Both the position numbers and the translations under genes were made by a program. This document shows, one piece after another, positions 43,260-52,743 of a DNA stretch of 64,000 nt. The stretch comes from Nocardioides aquaticus (lineage in GTDB: Bacteria; Actinomycetota; Actinomycetes; Propionibacteriales; Nocardioidaceae). Positions within the stretch are counted from its first letter, which is position 1; each line of letters begins with the position of its first letter. The notes beneath the pieces are model-generated. The model saw only the letters and a list, made by a program, of their open reading frames with translations. It was not told the origin of the DNA and made no database searches. The DNA lies in the NCBI RefSeq assembly GCF_018459925.1, contig NZ_CP075371.1, forward strand, positions 3,720,001-3,784,000, in the 5' to 3' direction.

Positions 43260-44656
43260 AGCGCCCGGGTCGCGAACCGCTCGGGGGCGTCGTAGCCCCG
43301 CGGGTCGGTGAAGCGACATCCATAGGTCGGGGACGCCACCGTCGAGGGCGCCAGCACGTCGTCCCCCGCCGGGCGGTCGGAGTAGGGCCCCGAGCCGCCC
43401 GACTCGACCCAGGCGGTCAGGTCGCGCCAGGCCGTGCGGGCCTCGCCCGGGGTGAACTCGCAGTGCCCCGCCGCGCGCACGGCCCGCTGGACCAGGAGCT
43501 CCGAGCGACCGGACGCGGCCACCTCGCGGGCGTAGACCTGCTCCATCGAGAACGGGACGAACAGGTCGCCGAGGCCGTGCAGGGTCAGCACCGGCACCCG
43601 GGGCTCACCGTCGATGCGCGGCACCGCGATCAGCCGGTCGGTCCGCCGCGACCTCGGGTCGGTCGGGGCCACCCGGCGCACCAGGGCGTCGAGGTCCACC
43701 GGGGCGTCCGGGGTGTAGTCGGTGCCGACGTTCGTCGCCAGCCGGCCGGCGTTGCGGGCCAGGCGCCCACCGTCGTCGGCGGAGTAGAGGGTGAACAGGA
43801 AGTCCTTCCACACCGCGAACGCCGGGTCGGAGCCGGGACGGGGCCCGCCGCTGCGCTCGGTGGTCACGGCGCGCAGCTGGCGACCCCGCGCGTTCCCGGG
43901 GTCCTCGCCCGGCGCCAGACCGGCGATCCTGAGCCGTCGCTGGATCACCGGGACGTCGTCGGTCAGGTAGTCGGCGGGCGCGGGGTAGACCTCCCGGTCG
44001 GCCAGCGTCTGGGCGACCAGGTTGTAGTCGAGGAAGTAGTCGAACAGCTCCTGGTCACCCAGGACGCCGCACATCGGCAGGGCCCCGTCGTACGCCGCGG
44101 GGTACTCCTCCAACGAGCGGCCGATCACGTGCCCGCCCATCGACACCCCGGCCAGGTAGGTGCGCTCCGGGGACCGGCCGAGCACCCGGCCGGCGTACCG
44201 GGCCAGGTCCCGGGTGGTCGTGACGCCGGTGGCCACGTCGTAGTCGTTGCGGGCGTAGCTCGAGGCCGCCCACGCGTACCCCTGACGGGCGAACGTCCGG
44301 CGCAGGCCGAAGCCCGGGGGGTCCACGGTCAGCTCCGTGCCGGTCCCGCGGTAGCCGTGCGCCCACATCACCAGCTCGCCGTTCCAGTCCGGCGGCACCT
44401 CGATCACGTAGCCCGCGTGCGCCCGCGTGCCCTGCTCGACCCGGGTGCGTCGTCCGTCGACGCGCAACGGGTCCACCGTCGGGTTGCTGATCGTGTAGCC
44501 CCGCAGCGGCTCGTCCCCGTCACGCGGGCCCGGCCCGTGCGGTCCGTGCGGTCCGTGCGGTGCGGCGGTGGTGGGCGGCGCTCCCAGTGACAGCGCCAGG
44601 GCGGCGACCGCCCCGACGGCGAGGGTGCGGGCGGTGCGGGTGCGGGTGCGGCGCAT
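43235..44656 (-). CDS. secreted alpha/beta hydrolase
   Basis: A 473-residue exported protein. Signal sequence TLAVGAVAALALSLGAPPTT is followed by HGPHGPHGP repeats. The hydrolase core has VMWAHGYRGTGTE (oxyanion strand), AWAASSYARND, nucleophile elbow LAGVSMGGHV, VPVLTLHGLGDLFVP carrying the acid Asp, and AAGHCEFT with the catalytic His. Several cysteines (for example MCGVLGD, YGCRF, APCPAG) suggest disulphides. It is probably an extracellular esterase or peptidase-like enzyme; substrate unknown. The leader holds GTGAC-GCAC-GTCAC at 44679-44692. Confidence 0.8.
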   Translation of the reverse strand: MRRTRTRTARTLAVGAVAALALSLGAPPTTAAPHGPHGPHGPGPRDGDEPLRGYTISNPTVDPLRVDGRRTRVEQGTRAHAGYVIEVPPDWNGELVMWAHGYRGTGTELTVDPPGFGLRRTFARQGYAWAASSYARNDYDVATGVTTTRDLARYAGRVLGRSPERTYLAGVSMGGHVIGRSLEEYPAAYDGALPMCGVLGDQELFDYFLDYNLVAQTLADREVYPAPADYLTDDVPVIQRRLRIAGLAPGEDPGNARGRQLRAVTTERSGGPRPGSDPAFAVWKDFLFTLYSADDGGRLARNAGRLATNVGTDYTPDAPVDLDALVRRVAPTDPRSRRTDRLIAVPRIDGEPRVPVLTLHGLGDLFVPFSMEQVYAREVAASGRSELLVQRAVRAAGHCEFTPGEARTAWRDLTAWVESGGSGPYSDRPAGDDVLAPSTVASPTYGCRFTDPRGYDAPERFATRALYAPCPAG

Positions 44657-44678
44657 GGTGGGCTCCTCCGAGAGTGGT

Positions 44679-44692
44679 GTGACGCACGTCAC
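44679..44692. promoter_or_regulatory. inverted repeat upstream of the secreted hydrolase
   Basis: GTGACGCACGTCAC, 5-bp arms with a four-base centre, lies 23 bases upstream of the hydrolase start. Candidate operator; no regulator gene adjoins it. Confidence 0.35.
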
Positions 44693-44709
44693 CCCGGCAC
44701 CCTAGGTGC

Positions 44710-46146
44710 TCACCCGACCTGGCGCAGCACCGACTCCGCGGCCCCGTGACCGCACATCCCGTGCACGCCGCCGCCGGGCGGCGTGGCCGAGGAGCACAGC
44801 ACGACCCCGCGCAGGCCGAGCGAGTACGGGTCGAGCGCGGGTCGCGGCCGCAGCACCAGCTGACGCAGGGTGTTGGCCCCGACGCCGATGTCGCCGCCGA
44901 CGTAGTTCGGGTCGTGCGCCTCCAGCGCCGCTGGGTCGCGGGTGTGCACCGCCACCACGCGCTCGCGGAAGCCCGGGGCGAAGCGCTCGACCTGGTCCAG
45001 CGTCGCCTCGGTCGCGTCCCGGTCGTAGGCGTGGGGCACGTGCGCGTAGAGCCACAGCGGGTGGACGTCGCCCCGCGAGCGGGTCGGGTCGGCGAGGTGC
45101 TGCTGGCCGACCAGGACGAAGGGCCGCTCGGGCATCACGCCCTTGGCCACCGCCCCCTCGGTCGCCGCGACCTCCGCCGCGGAGCCGCCGAGGTGCAGGG
45201 TCCCGGCCCGGCGGGCGTCGGGGTTGGTCCAGGGCACGCCCCCCTCGACGGCGACGTCGACCTTGTAGGCCGAGGGCCCGTAGCGGTAGCGACCGAGCTG
45301 ACGACGGACGCCGGCGGGCATCCGCTCCCCCAGGATCTGGACGGCGGCGTCGGGCGAGGTGTCCAGGACGACCGCGGCGGGCCGCTCCGCGCCGAGGCCG
45401 GCCAGCTCGCGCACCTGGTCGAGGTCGGTGACCTCCGTGCCGGTGACGACCCGGCCGCCGAGGCTCTCCAGCAGCGCGATCATGGCGGTGGCGATGGCCT
45501 GGCTGCCGCCCTCGGCGACCGGCCACCCGGCCCGGTGCCCGGCGGCGCCCAGGAGCAGCCCGACCGCGCTGCTCAACGGGGTGTCCAGGCGGTTGAAGGC
45601 GTGCGCGGCGATGCCCAGCAGGAGCGAGCGCGCGGGCTCGTCCCGGAAGGCGCGGGCCAGCACCGTGGCCGGCAGCGCGGCCCCGAGCCCGAACCGGACC
45701 AGGGAGACCGGGTGCCGCGGCAGGTGGAGCACGGGTCCCATGGCCTCCGCGGCGACGTGCTCGAAGTCGCGGGCCAGCGGACCGAACAGCGCCTCCCACC
45801 GCGCACCGTCGGCACCGAGCGACGCGACGGTGGTGGCCATGTCGCGCGACATCAGCCCGGCCCGGCCGTCGTCGAGGGGATGGGCCAGGTCGATCTCGGG
45901 CCACCGCCAGGTGAGGCCGTACCGCTCGAGGCCCAGCGTGGACAGGAACGGGGAGAGCACACCCATCGGGTGGAAGGCCGAGCAGTCGTCGTGGAGCAGC
46001 CCCGGCAGGGTCAGCTCGGAGGTGCGCACCCCGCCGCCGGGCACCGCGGCGCGCTCCAGGACGGTCACCTGCATCCCGGCCCGGGCCAGGCGGATCGCGG
46101 CCGCCAGTCCGTTCGGTCCGCTCCCGACGACGACGGCGTGGCTCAT
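44710..46146 (-). CDS. phytoene desaturase-like FAD oxidoreductase
   Basis: A 478-residue flavoprotein. The N-terminal dinucleotide motif is [20 protein letters not shown] followed by [17 protein letters not shown]. The C-terminal FAD segment is [20 protein letters not shown], as in CrtI-related NAD(P)/FAD-dependent oxidoreductases. No carotenoid genes (crtB, crtE) are in the window, so a carotenoid role is not supported; many actinobacterial homologues are uncharacterised. ATG start. It is divergent from the hybrid kinase. Confidence 0.85.
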   Translation of the reverse strand: MSHAVVVGSGPNGLAAAIRLARAGMQVTVLERAAVPGGGVRTSELTLPGLLHDDCSAFHPMGVLSPFLSTLGLERYGLTWRWPEIDLAHPLDDGRAGLMSRDMATTVASLGADGARWEALFGPLARDFEHVAAEAMGPVLHLPRHPVSLVRFGLGAALPATVLARAFRDEPARSLLLGIAAHAFNRLDTPLSSAVGLLLGAAGHRAGWPVAEGGSQAIATAMIALLESLGGRVVTGTEVTDLDQVRELAGLGAERPAAVVLDTSPDAAVQILGERMPAGVRRQLGRYRYGPSAYKVDVAVEGGVPWTNPDARRAGTLHLGGSAAEVAATEGAVAKGVMPERPFVLVGQQHLADPTRSRGDVHPLWLYAHVPHAYDRDATEATLDQVERFAPGFRERVVAVHTRDPAALEAHDPNYVGGDIGVGANTLRQLVLRPRPALDPYSLGLRGVVLCSSATPPGGGVHGMCGHGAAESVLRQVG

Positions 46147-46292
46147 GGGGCGAACGTACGGGGACCGCGGACCACCCGGCTGGTCCCCGGGTCCAGGGTC
46201 CTTGGGCCCCGACCCGCCCGATCCGCGGACAGCCGCGCCGCGATGGGCCAGCATCGGACCTCCCACCGCTGCGACCGTCCGAGGAGGATCCC

Positions 46293-48467
46293 GTGGCCAG
46301 GACCCGGACGAGCCGCCGTCGACCCCCGGTCGTGCTCCCGGTCCTGCTCGCGCTCGCGGTCGCCGTCGCCGCGCTCCGGGTCACCCTCGACGCCGGCGGG
46401 GGTGTCCGCGTCGACCTCGGCTACCTGACCGTCATGGTGGGGGCTGCCGTCGTCGCCGGCGCCCACGTCCGCCGGCACCGGTGCCCGCTCCGCTCCCCCG
46501 CGGGCCTGGTGACCGCCGCGCTCGCGGCCACGGGTCTCGGCGAGGTCCTCTGGTACGCCGCCTGGTGGCGCGGCGGGGTGGACCCGGGCGCCGGGGTGCA
46601 CGACCTGCTGTTCCTGCTCGCCTACCCCCTGCTGGCGGCCGTCCTGCTCGGGGCGATCCGTGCCACCGACGGCGGGCGGCTCCACGCCGAAACGGCCATC
46701 GACGCCGCGACCATGGTGACCGTGTGCCTCCTCCTGCTCTGGGAGCTGGTGGTCGCCGACATCGTCGGGTCCGACGAGCCGGTCCTGGAACGTCTCTTCA
46801 CCTCCGGCTACCCGGTCCTCGACGCCCTGCTCCTGGGGCTGGTCCTGCGCGTGGCCTGGCAACGCCGCACCCGGGCCGTGGTCGGTCTCCCGCTCGCCGT
46901 CGGGATCGCCGCGATGCTGGTCTCCGACCTCGGCTACACCGTCTCGTTCGGCGTGCCCACGCCGGTCCTCGACCTGGGCTGGATGGCGGGGTCGGTCGCG
47001 ATGGCCTGGGCCGTCCTGGCGCCCACCCCCGTCGTCCCGGAGGTGCTGGAGGCCCCGGGCGCCGGCTCGCTCGGCGGCCAGGGCTCGGCGACGGCCCGGC
47101 TGTCGATCGCGGTGCTGCCGCTGCTGGTCCCCACCCTCGTCCTCGGCCTGCACGAGGTCCGTGGCGCGCCGTCCCCGGTGTGGACCGTGGTGCTGGGCTC
47201 CACCGCCCTGGCCGCGCTCGCCTTCGCCCGCACCTACCTGCTGCTGCGCGAGCAGCAGGGCGCGGCCGTCGCGCTGGCCGCCGCCCGCGACGCGGCCCAG
47301 GACGCCTCGCGGACCAAGTCGGCGTTCCTGGCCACGATGAGCCACGAGATCCGGACGCCGATGAACGGGGTGACCGGGCTGACCGAGCTGCTCCTGTCCA
47401 CCGACCTCGACGACCGGCAGCGGGAGTACGCCCGTGGTGTCGAGACCGCCGGCCGGGCCCTGCTGGGCCTGATCGACGACGTCCTGGACTTCTCCAAGGT
47501 CGAGGCCGGCCGGGTCGAGCTGGAGTCCGTGGCGTTCTCGGTGGCCGAGGTCGTCGACGACGTCGCGCAGACGGCCGCCCTCGACCCTCGCGCGCGCGGT
47601 CTGGACCTGCTGGCCTACGTCGCCCCCGACGTCCCGCCCCTGCTCCGCGGCGACCCCGGGCGGATCCGCCAGGTCCTGCTCAACCTGGTCTCCAACGCGG
47701 TCAAGTTCACCCCCGAGGGAGAGGTCGTCGTCTCCGTCCACCTCGCCGGCGGCCCGGCGTCCCGGCCGCTGGTGCGGATGGAGGTCCGCGACACCGGGGT
47801 CGGCCTCGACCCGGCCTCGCAGGACCGGCTGTTCGAGCCCTTCTCGCAGGCCGACTCCTCGACCACCCGCCGGTACGGCGGCACCGGCCTGGGACTGGCC
47901 ATCTGCCGCGGCCTGGCCGAGCAGATGGGCGGGCGGACCGGCGTCGAGAGCACCCTCGGCGAGGGCAGCACGTTCTGGTTCACGGTCCCCCTGGACCGGA
48001 TGCCGGACCCGGAGGTGCCCGCCGTCGGTGACCCGGCGGGGGCGCCGCCGGAACCCGTGCGGCCCCGGTGCGCGGCCACGGTGCTGGTCGCCGAGGACAG
48101 CGAGATCAACCAGCTGGTGGCCGAGGGCATGCTGCGCCGGCTCGGGTGCACGGTGGAGATCGCCGAGAACGGCCTTCTCGCCCTCGAGGCGCTCGCGGCG
48201 CGGCGCTTCGACCTGGTGCTGATGGACTGCCAGATGCCCGAGCTGGACGGCTACGACGCGACGACCGAGCTCCGGCGGCGCGAGGGCGACGGGGCACGTA
48301 CCCCGGTCGTCGCGATGACCGCGAGCGTCACCTCCGAGGAGCGCGAGCGCTGCCAGCTCGTCGGGATGGACGACTTCGTCGCCAAGCCGGTGACCCTGGC
48401 GGCGCTCTCCTCGGCCCTGGAGCGCTGGGTCGCAGCCCGCGACGACCTGGACGACCGCCAGTCCTGA
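46293..48467 (+). CDS. hybrid sensor histidine kinase with receiver domain
   Basis: A 724-residue protein with a GTG start behind GAGGAG. The first ~310 residues contain about eight to nine membrane spans and no known extracellular sensor. HisKA follows with phospho-acceptor His351 ([13 protein letters not shown]), then HATPase_c ([39 protein letters not shown]). A C-terminal receiver has [18 protein letters not shown], Asp645 ([12 protein letters not shown]) and the Lys of FVAKPVTL. No Hpt or partner regulator adjoins it, so output must be elsewhere. It is unusual in actinobacteria, where hybrid kinases are less frequent. Confidence 0.92.
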   Translation: MARTRTSRRRPPVVLPVLLALAVAVAALRVTLDAGGGVRVDLGYLTVMVGAAVVAGAHVRRHRCPLRSPAGLVTAALAATGLGEVLWYAAWWRGGVDPGAGVHDLLFLLAYPLLAAVLLGAIRATDGGRLHAETAIDAATMVTVCLLLLWELVVADIVGSDEPVLERLFTSGYPVLDALLLGLVLRVAWQRRTRAVVGLPLAVGIAAMLVSDLGYTVSFGVPTPVLDLGWMAGSVAMAWAVLAPTPVVPEVLEAPGAGSLGGQGSATARLSIAVLPLLVPTLVLGLHEVRGAPSPVWTVVLGSTALAALAFARTYLLLREQQGAAVALAAARDAAQDASRTKSAFLATMSHEIRTPMNGVTGLTELLLSTDLDDRQREYARGVETAGRALLGLIDDVLDFSKVEAGRVELESVAFSVAEVVDDVAQTAALDPRARGLDLLAYVAPDVPPLLRGDPGRIRQVLLNLVSNAVKFTPEGEVVVSVHLAGGPASRPLVRMEVRDTGVGLDPASQDRLFEPFSQADSSTTRRYGGTGLGLAICRGLAEQMGGRTGVESTLGEGSTFWFTVPLDRMPDPEVPAVGDPAGAPPEPVRPRCAATVLVAEDSEINQLVAEGMLRRLGCTVEIAENGLLALEALAARRFDLVLMDCQMPELDGYDATTELRRREGDGARTPVVAMTASVTSEERERCQLVGMDDFVAKPVTLAALSSALERWVAARDDLDDRQS

Positions 48468-48509
48468 CCGACGGGCCAGTCCTGAGCGACGGGCCCTAGG
48501 CTGCGGCGC

Positions 48510-48818
48510 GTGGTCCTCGAGCACGCCCTGCTGCCCGTCCGCCCCGGCCAGGAGGCCGCCTTCGAGGCCGCGCTGGCCGAGGCCCTCCCCCTGATCGCCG
48601 CCGCGACCGGCAACCGGTCGGTGACGGTCTCACGCGGCGTGGAGAGCCCGTCGACCTACCTGCTGCTGGTGGAGTGGGACAGCGTCGCGGACCACGAGGA
48701 GGGCTTCCGCGGTTCCGCAGCGTACGAGCGCTGGCGCGCGCTGCTGCACCCGTTCTACGACCCGTTCCCGGTGGTCGAGCACTTCACCCCGGTCGCCCGG
48801 TCCGGGTCGGCGCCCTAG
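48510..48818 (+). CDS. antibiotic biosynthesis monooxygenase (ABM) domain protein
   Basis: A 102-residue single ferredoxin-like domain. LLPVRPGQEAAFEAALAEAL, ESPSTYLLLVEWDSVADHEE and WRALLHPFYDPFPVVEHFTP are typical of the ABM/YgiN family. Members are small dimeric oxygenases or quinol monooxygenases; the substrate is unknown. GTG start. Its stop and that of the converging luciferase-like gene share a CTAG. Confidence 0.85.
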   Translation: MVLEHALLPVRPGQEAAFEAALAEALPLIAAATGNRSVTVSRGVESPSTYLLLVEWDSVADHEEGFRGSAAYERWRALLHPFYDPFPVVEHFTPVARSGSAP

Positions 48819-49840
48819 CCGGCGACGAGCGGGGCGACCTCGGTGCCGAGCAGCTCGATGCCGCGCAGCAGGTCGTCGTGGGCCAGGCGCGGGTTGGTCA
48901 TCTGCAGCGAGAGCCGGTCGACCCCGCCGAGCTGCTCGGAGACGCGCCGGATCTTGTCGGCCACGGTCTGCGGGTCGCCCATGAAGAACGCCCCGTCGGG
49001 GCCCGAGGTGGCGTCGAACTGCTCCCGGGTCGGGCGACGGAACCCGCGCTCGGCCGAGATCTTGGTGAACATCTCGTTCCAGCCGGGGTAGATCGTGTCG
49101 GCGGCCTGCTGCGTGCTCTCCGCGACGTAGCCGAAGACGTGGATGCCGACCTGCAGCTTCTCCGGGGCGTGCCCGGCCTGCGCGCCGGCGCGGCGGTAGA
49201 GGTCCACGAGCGGGCCGAACTGGCGCGGCTCGCCGCCGATGATCGCGATCATCAGCGGCAGCCCCAGCAGCCCTGCTCGCGCGAAGGACTCCGGTGTGCC
49301 GCCCACGCCGACCCAGATCGGCAGCGGGTCCTGGTGCGGGCGCGGGTAGACGCTCTGGCGCACCAGCGGCGGGCGGTGCCGGCCCGACCAGGTCACCTCG
49401 ACCTGGTCGCGCAGCTGCAGCAGCAGCTCGAGCTTCTCGGTGAACAGCGAGTCGTAGTCGGCCAGGTCGAGGCCGAACAGCGGGAAGGCCTCGGTGAAGG
49501 AGCCGCGGCCCACGACGAGGTCGATGCGGCCCTTGGCGATCAGGTCCAGCGTGGCGAACTGCTGGAAGACGCGGACCGGGTCGTCCGCGCTGAGCACCTT
49601 GACCGCGCTGCCCAGGCGGATCCGCTCGGTGCGCGCGGCCGCGGCGGCCAGGATGATCTGCGGGGCGGAGTCGTAGTACTCGCTGCGGTGGTGCTCGCCG
49701 ATCCCGAAGGAGTAGAGGCCGACCCGGTCGGCCAGGACGATCTCCTCGAGCAGGTGCTCCATCCGCTCGGAGGCACCGACCACGTGCCCGGTGGTGGGAT
49801 CGGTCACGGAGGACACGAAGCTGTCGACGCCGAGGTGCAT
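48815..49840 (-). CDS. LLM class flavin-dependent monooxygenase
   Basis: A 341-residue luciferase-like TIM-barrel enzyme. EEIVLADRVGLYSFGIGEHH, RIRLGSAVKVLSADDPVRVF and GRIDLVVGRGSFTEAFPLFG are typical. LPIWVGVGGTPESFARAGLL and FFMGDPQTVADKI complete the family pattern. It uses FMNH2 or F420H2; no F420-specific residue decides. The ATG at 49840 is preferred to a TTG four codons upstream. Substrate unknown. Confidence 0.88.
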   Translation of the reverse strand: MHLGVDSFVSSVTDPTTGHVVGASERMEHLLEEIVLADRVGLYSFGIGEHHRSEYYDSAPQIILAAAAARTERIRLGSAVKVLSADDPVRVFQQFATLDLIAKGRIDLVVGRGSFTEAFPLFGLDLADYDSLFTEKLELLLQLRDQVEVTWSGRHRPPLVRQSVYPRPHQDPLPIWVGVGGTPESFARAGLLGLPLMIAIIGGEPRQFGPLVDLYRRAGAQAGHAPEKLQVGIHVFGYVAESTQQAADTIYPGWNEMFTKISAERGFRRPTREQFDATSGPDGAFFMGDPQTVADKIRRVSEQLGGVDRLSLQMTNPRLAHDDLLRGIELLGTEVAPLVAG

Positions 49841-49887
49841 GGTCCGATTCAACCACTGCGTCCCGCAGCGGCGCCTAGCCTGGGGCG

Positions 49888-50601
49888 GTGTCCTGGTCCC
49901 GCGCCGCCACCCGCCTCGGGCTGGCCCTGGTGCTGGCCGGCGTCACCGTGCTCGGCTACGTCGGCTGGCAGACCTGGGGCACCACCTGGGTCAGCCAGCG
50001 CGAGCACGCGGCCATCACCGACCGGCTCGAGCAGGCCTGGGCCGCCGACCCCGTCGACCCCGCCGAACCCGCCGACCCCGCCGACCCCGCCGTGGGCGGG
50101 GGTGTGCCGGAGGGCGCGGTCGAGGTCGACGCGGGCGTGGCCGAGGCGATCGTCGAGATCCCCCGCCTCGGGGCGGACTACCGGGTGCCGCTGCTGGAGG
50201 GCACCTCCGACGAGGCGCTCGCCGCCGGGATCGGCCGCTTCACCGGATCCGCCGCTCCGGGCGGGGTCGGAAACCTGGCGCTGGCCGGGCACCGGGTCAC
50301 CCACGGCGAGCCGCTGCGCGACATGCCGGCCCTCGAGCCCGGCGACGAGGTGGTCGTCACCACGCGCGACGCCGTGCACACCTACGTGCTCGACACCGGG
50401 GGCGACGACCTCGAGGTCCCGCTGACCGAGACCTGGGTGGTCGACCCCGAGCCGGTCGACCCCGACGGCGGCGACGTCGTCCCGGCCGCGGGCCAGCGGC
50501 GGCTGCTCACCCTGACCACCTGCTCCGAGCTCTTCCATACCGACGACCGGCTGGTGGCGTTCGGCCACCTCGTCTCGAGCGAGCCGCGCCGCGCGTTGTA
50601 G
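49888..50601 (+). CDS. srtE: class E sortase
   Basis: A 237-residue membrane-anchored transpeptidase. One N-terminal span (LGLALVLAGVTVLGYVGW) is followed by an Asp/Pro repeat linker (DPVDPAEPADPADPA) and the sortase barrel. Catalytic residues are His135 (NLALAGHRVTHG), Cys212 (LTLTTCSELF) and Arg221 (DDRLVAFGH). Class E enzymes of actinobacteria usually attach LAxTG proteins to the wall; here the next gene encodes an LPDTG protein, 80 bases downstream. GTG start. Confidence 0.9.
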   Translation: MSWSRAATRLGLALVLAGVTVLGYVGWQTWGTTWVSQREHAAITDRLEQAWAADPVDPAEPADPADPAVGGGVPEGAVEVDAGVAEAIVEIPRLGADYRVPLLEGTSDEALAAGIGRFTGSAAPGGVGNLALAGHRVTHGEPLRDMPALEPGDEVVVTTRDAVHTYVLDTGGDDLEVPLTETWVVDPEPVDPDGGDVVPAAGQRRLLTLTTCSELFHTDDRLVAFGHLVSSEPRRAL

Positions 50602-50681
50602 CGGACAGCGCGGACAGCGCGGGCCGCGCGGCCCTATGCTCCGTCGACGGGGACCGCCCCGCCGGAGATCGGGAGCCCAGG

Positions 50682-52724
50682 ATGAGACGCTCAGTGCCCG
50701 CCGCGACGGCCGCCGCCACCACGGCCCTGCTCGCCCTGACGCTCGTCCCCGCCGCCGCCGAGACGGACGCCTGGGCGACGTGGGAGCCGGTCACCGGCAC
50801 CCCGAACGACTACCGGACCACCGTCCGCCAGGCCGCGCCCGGCTTCCCGCCCGCCGTGCTGGCCACCGACTCCCGCGCCGGGGTCCAGCTCGCCGGCGGC
50901 ACGTCGACCTTCCTGTCCGCGGGGACCCCGCCGGGCGCCGCGTACGGCTCGAGCCGCGGGAACCCGTACCTGGTGCTGCGCCCGCGGGCGGACACCGCCA
51001 CGGCGCCCTCGACGTCCACCTACACCTTCGCCGACCCCACCCCCGCCTCCGGTTGGGCGTTCGTCCTCGGCGACGTCGACGCCGACCAGGTCCGGGTCGC
51101 CGCGACCGACGCCTCCGGCGACCGGGTGCCCGCCGCGGCCGTGGACCGCTGGTTCCAGGGCGCCTTCAACTACGCCGGCGGCGAGGACGAGCCCCTCTGG
51201 GACCCCGCCACCGCCACCCTGGTCGGCAACGACGACGCGGCCGACTCCGACGGCGCCGCCGGCTGGTTCGAGCCGGACCGCCGGCTGACCAGCCTCACCT
51301 TCACGTTCACGCGCCGCGCGGGCTTCCCGGTCTTCCAGACCTGGTTCGTCAGCCGCGCCCGGTCGGTGACCGGCACCGTCACCGACGTCTCCCCCGCCGG
51401 CTCGTCCTGCGGCGTGGAGGGCACCCGTCTGGTGCTGCTCTCGCCGTACGGCGACCGGGTCGCCACGACGACGGCCGAGCCCGACGGTTCCTACGACCTC
51501 GGCGACGTCGCCACCCAGGACGGGTACGTCGTGCGCGCCACCGCCCCGGACGGCTGCGCCGTCGTGGGCGCGACCGAGCGCACCGTCGACACCAGCGGGA
51601 CCGACGGCTCACCCGCCTCGCAGGCCGGTTTCGAGGTCCGCGAGGTCGTGCCGCAGCCGGTCAGCGGTGCGGTGCGCGACGCCGACGGCCGTCCGGTCGC
51701 GGGCGTGGACGTCACCGTGACGCCGCCGGTGGGCGACGGGACGACCACGACGACGGGGCGCGACGGGACCTACCTCGTCGACGGCAACGAGGAGGGCGCG
51801 GGCTACGCGATCTCCATCGAGGTGCCCGAGGGCTACCGGGCCGGGCCGGGCGGCGCCACGATCGACGACGTCGTCGTGGGTGACGAGGAGGTCGTCGACC
51901 AGGACTTCGAGGTCGTCGAGCTGGCCACGGTCGGCGGCCGGGTCACCGGGGGCGGCGGCGGGCTCGGCGGCGTCACGGTCACCCTGGCCGCCGTGCGCGG
52001 CGGGTCGGCGCTCGTCACCGTCACCGACGGACGGGGCCGCTGGGAGCTCGCCGGCGTGCCGGCCGGGACGTACCGGCTGGCGGTCGACGCACCCCGGGGC
52101 TACACCGGCAGGGACGACCGTCGCGTCACCGTCGGCGACGACGACCTGCGGGGCCTGGACGTCGCCCTCGCCAGGCCCGGTGCGCTGGGCGGACGCGTCA
52201 CCGACGACGACGGTGCGGTCGAGGACGTCACGCTCGTGGTGACCGGTCCCGCCGGGACCACCCGGCGTGTGTCCACGGACGCCGACGGCCGCTACTTCCT
52301 CGAGGGTCTCCGCCGGGGCACCTGGACGGTGCGCGTCGTGGCGCCCGAGGGCCAGGAGGTCGTCGGTCGCGGGAGCCTGACCACGCGGATCACGGGCGCC
52401 GGCGAGGTGCGCGGCGGCCGGGACTTCGTGCTCGACGCGGTGCCGACGACCGCCACCGGGACCCTCGTGCCGGCCGGCGCGCCGTCCTCGGCGGCGCCCA
52501 GCCCGACGGGGACCGCGACGACGACCCCGACCACGAGCCCGACGCCCACGTCCTCGGCGACCGCCTCCACCCTGACCACGACGGCGACGTCCTCGGGCAC
52601 GACCGGCTCCGGCATGCTGCCGGACACCGGCGGGCCGGCGCTCGCGCTCGTCCTGCTGGCCGGCGGCCTGATCGCGGGCGGCGGGGCCCTGCTGGTCGTC
52701 GGGCGCCGCCGCCCCTCGGCCTAG
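50682..52724 (+). CDS. LPDTG-anchored surface protein with carboxypeptidase-regulatory-like repeats
   Basis: A 680-residue exported protein. A signal peptide (TALLALTLVPAAAE) is followed by an N-terminal region of about 210 residues with no recognised family. Four or five Ig-like/CNA_B-type repeats follow, for example VSGAVRDADGRPVAGVDVTV, VGGRVTGGGGGLGGVTVTLA and LGGRVTDDDGAVEDVTLVVT, each closed by a DGxY or GTYRL pattern. A Thr/Ser/Pro stalk ends in the sorting signal MLPDTGGPALALVLLAGG, a hydrophobic span and RRRPSA. It is presumably attached by the sortase encoded just upstream. Function is probably adhesion or surface structure. Confidence 0.87.
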   Translation: MRRSVPAATAAATTALLALTLVPAAAETDAWATWEPVTGTPNDYRTTVRQAAPGFPPAVLATDSRAGVQLAGGTSTFLSAGTPPGAAYGSSRGNPYLVLRPRADTATAPSTSTYTFADPTPASGWAFVLGDVDADQVRVAATDASGDRVPAAAVDRWFQGAFNYAGGEDEPLWDPATATLVGNDDAADSDGAAGWFEPDRRLTSLTFTFTRRAGFPVFQTWFVSRARSVTGTVTDVSPAGSSCGVEGTRLVLLSPYGDRVATTTAEPDGSYDLGDVATQDGYVVRATAPDGCAVVGATERTVDTSGTDGSPASQAGFEVREVVPQPVSGAVRDADGRPVAGVDVTVTPPVGDGTTTTTGRDGTYLVDGNEEGAGYAISIEVPEGYRAGPGGATIDDVVVGDEEVVDQDFEVVELATVGGRVTGGGGGLGGVTVTLAAVRGGSALVTVTDGRGRWELAGVPAGTYRLAVDAPRGYTGRDDRRVTVGDDDLRGLDVALARPGALGGRVTDDDGAVEDVTLVVTGPAGTTRRVSTDADGRYFLEGLRRGTWTVRVVAPEGQEVVGRGSLTTRITGAGEVRGGRDFVLDAVPTTATGTLVPAGAPSSAAPSPTGTATTTPTTSPTPTSSATASTLTTTATSSGTTGSGMLPDTGGPALALVLLAGGLIAGGGALLVVGRRRPSA

Positions 52725-52743
52725 GCGCCGGACCGGCGGGACA

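Noticed and set aside
44710..46146. Carotenoid cluster around the phytoene-desaturase-like gene
   Set aside because: No crtB, crtE or crtY neighbours; the family includes many non-carotenoid oxidoreductases.
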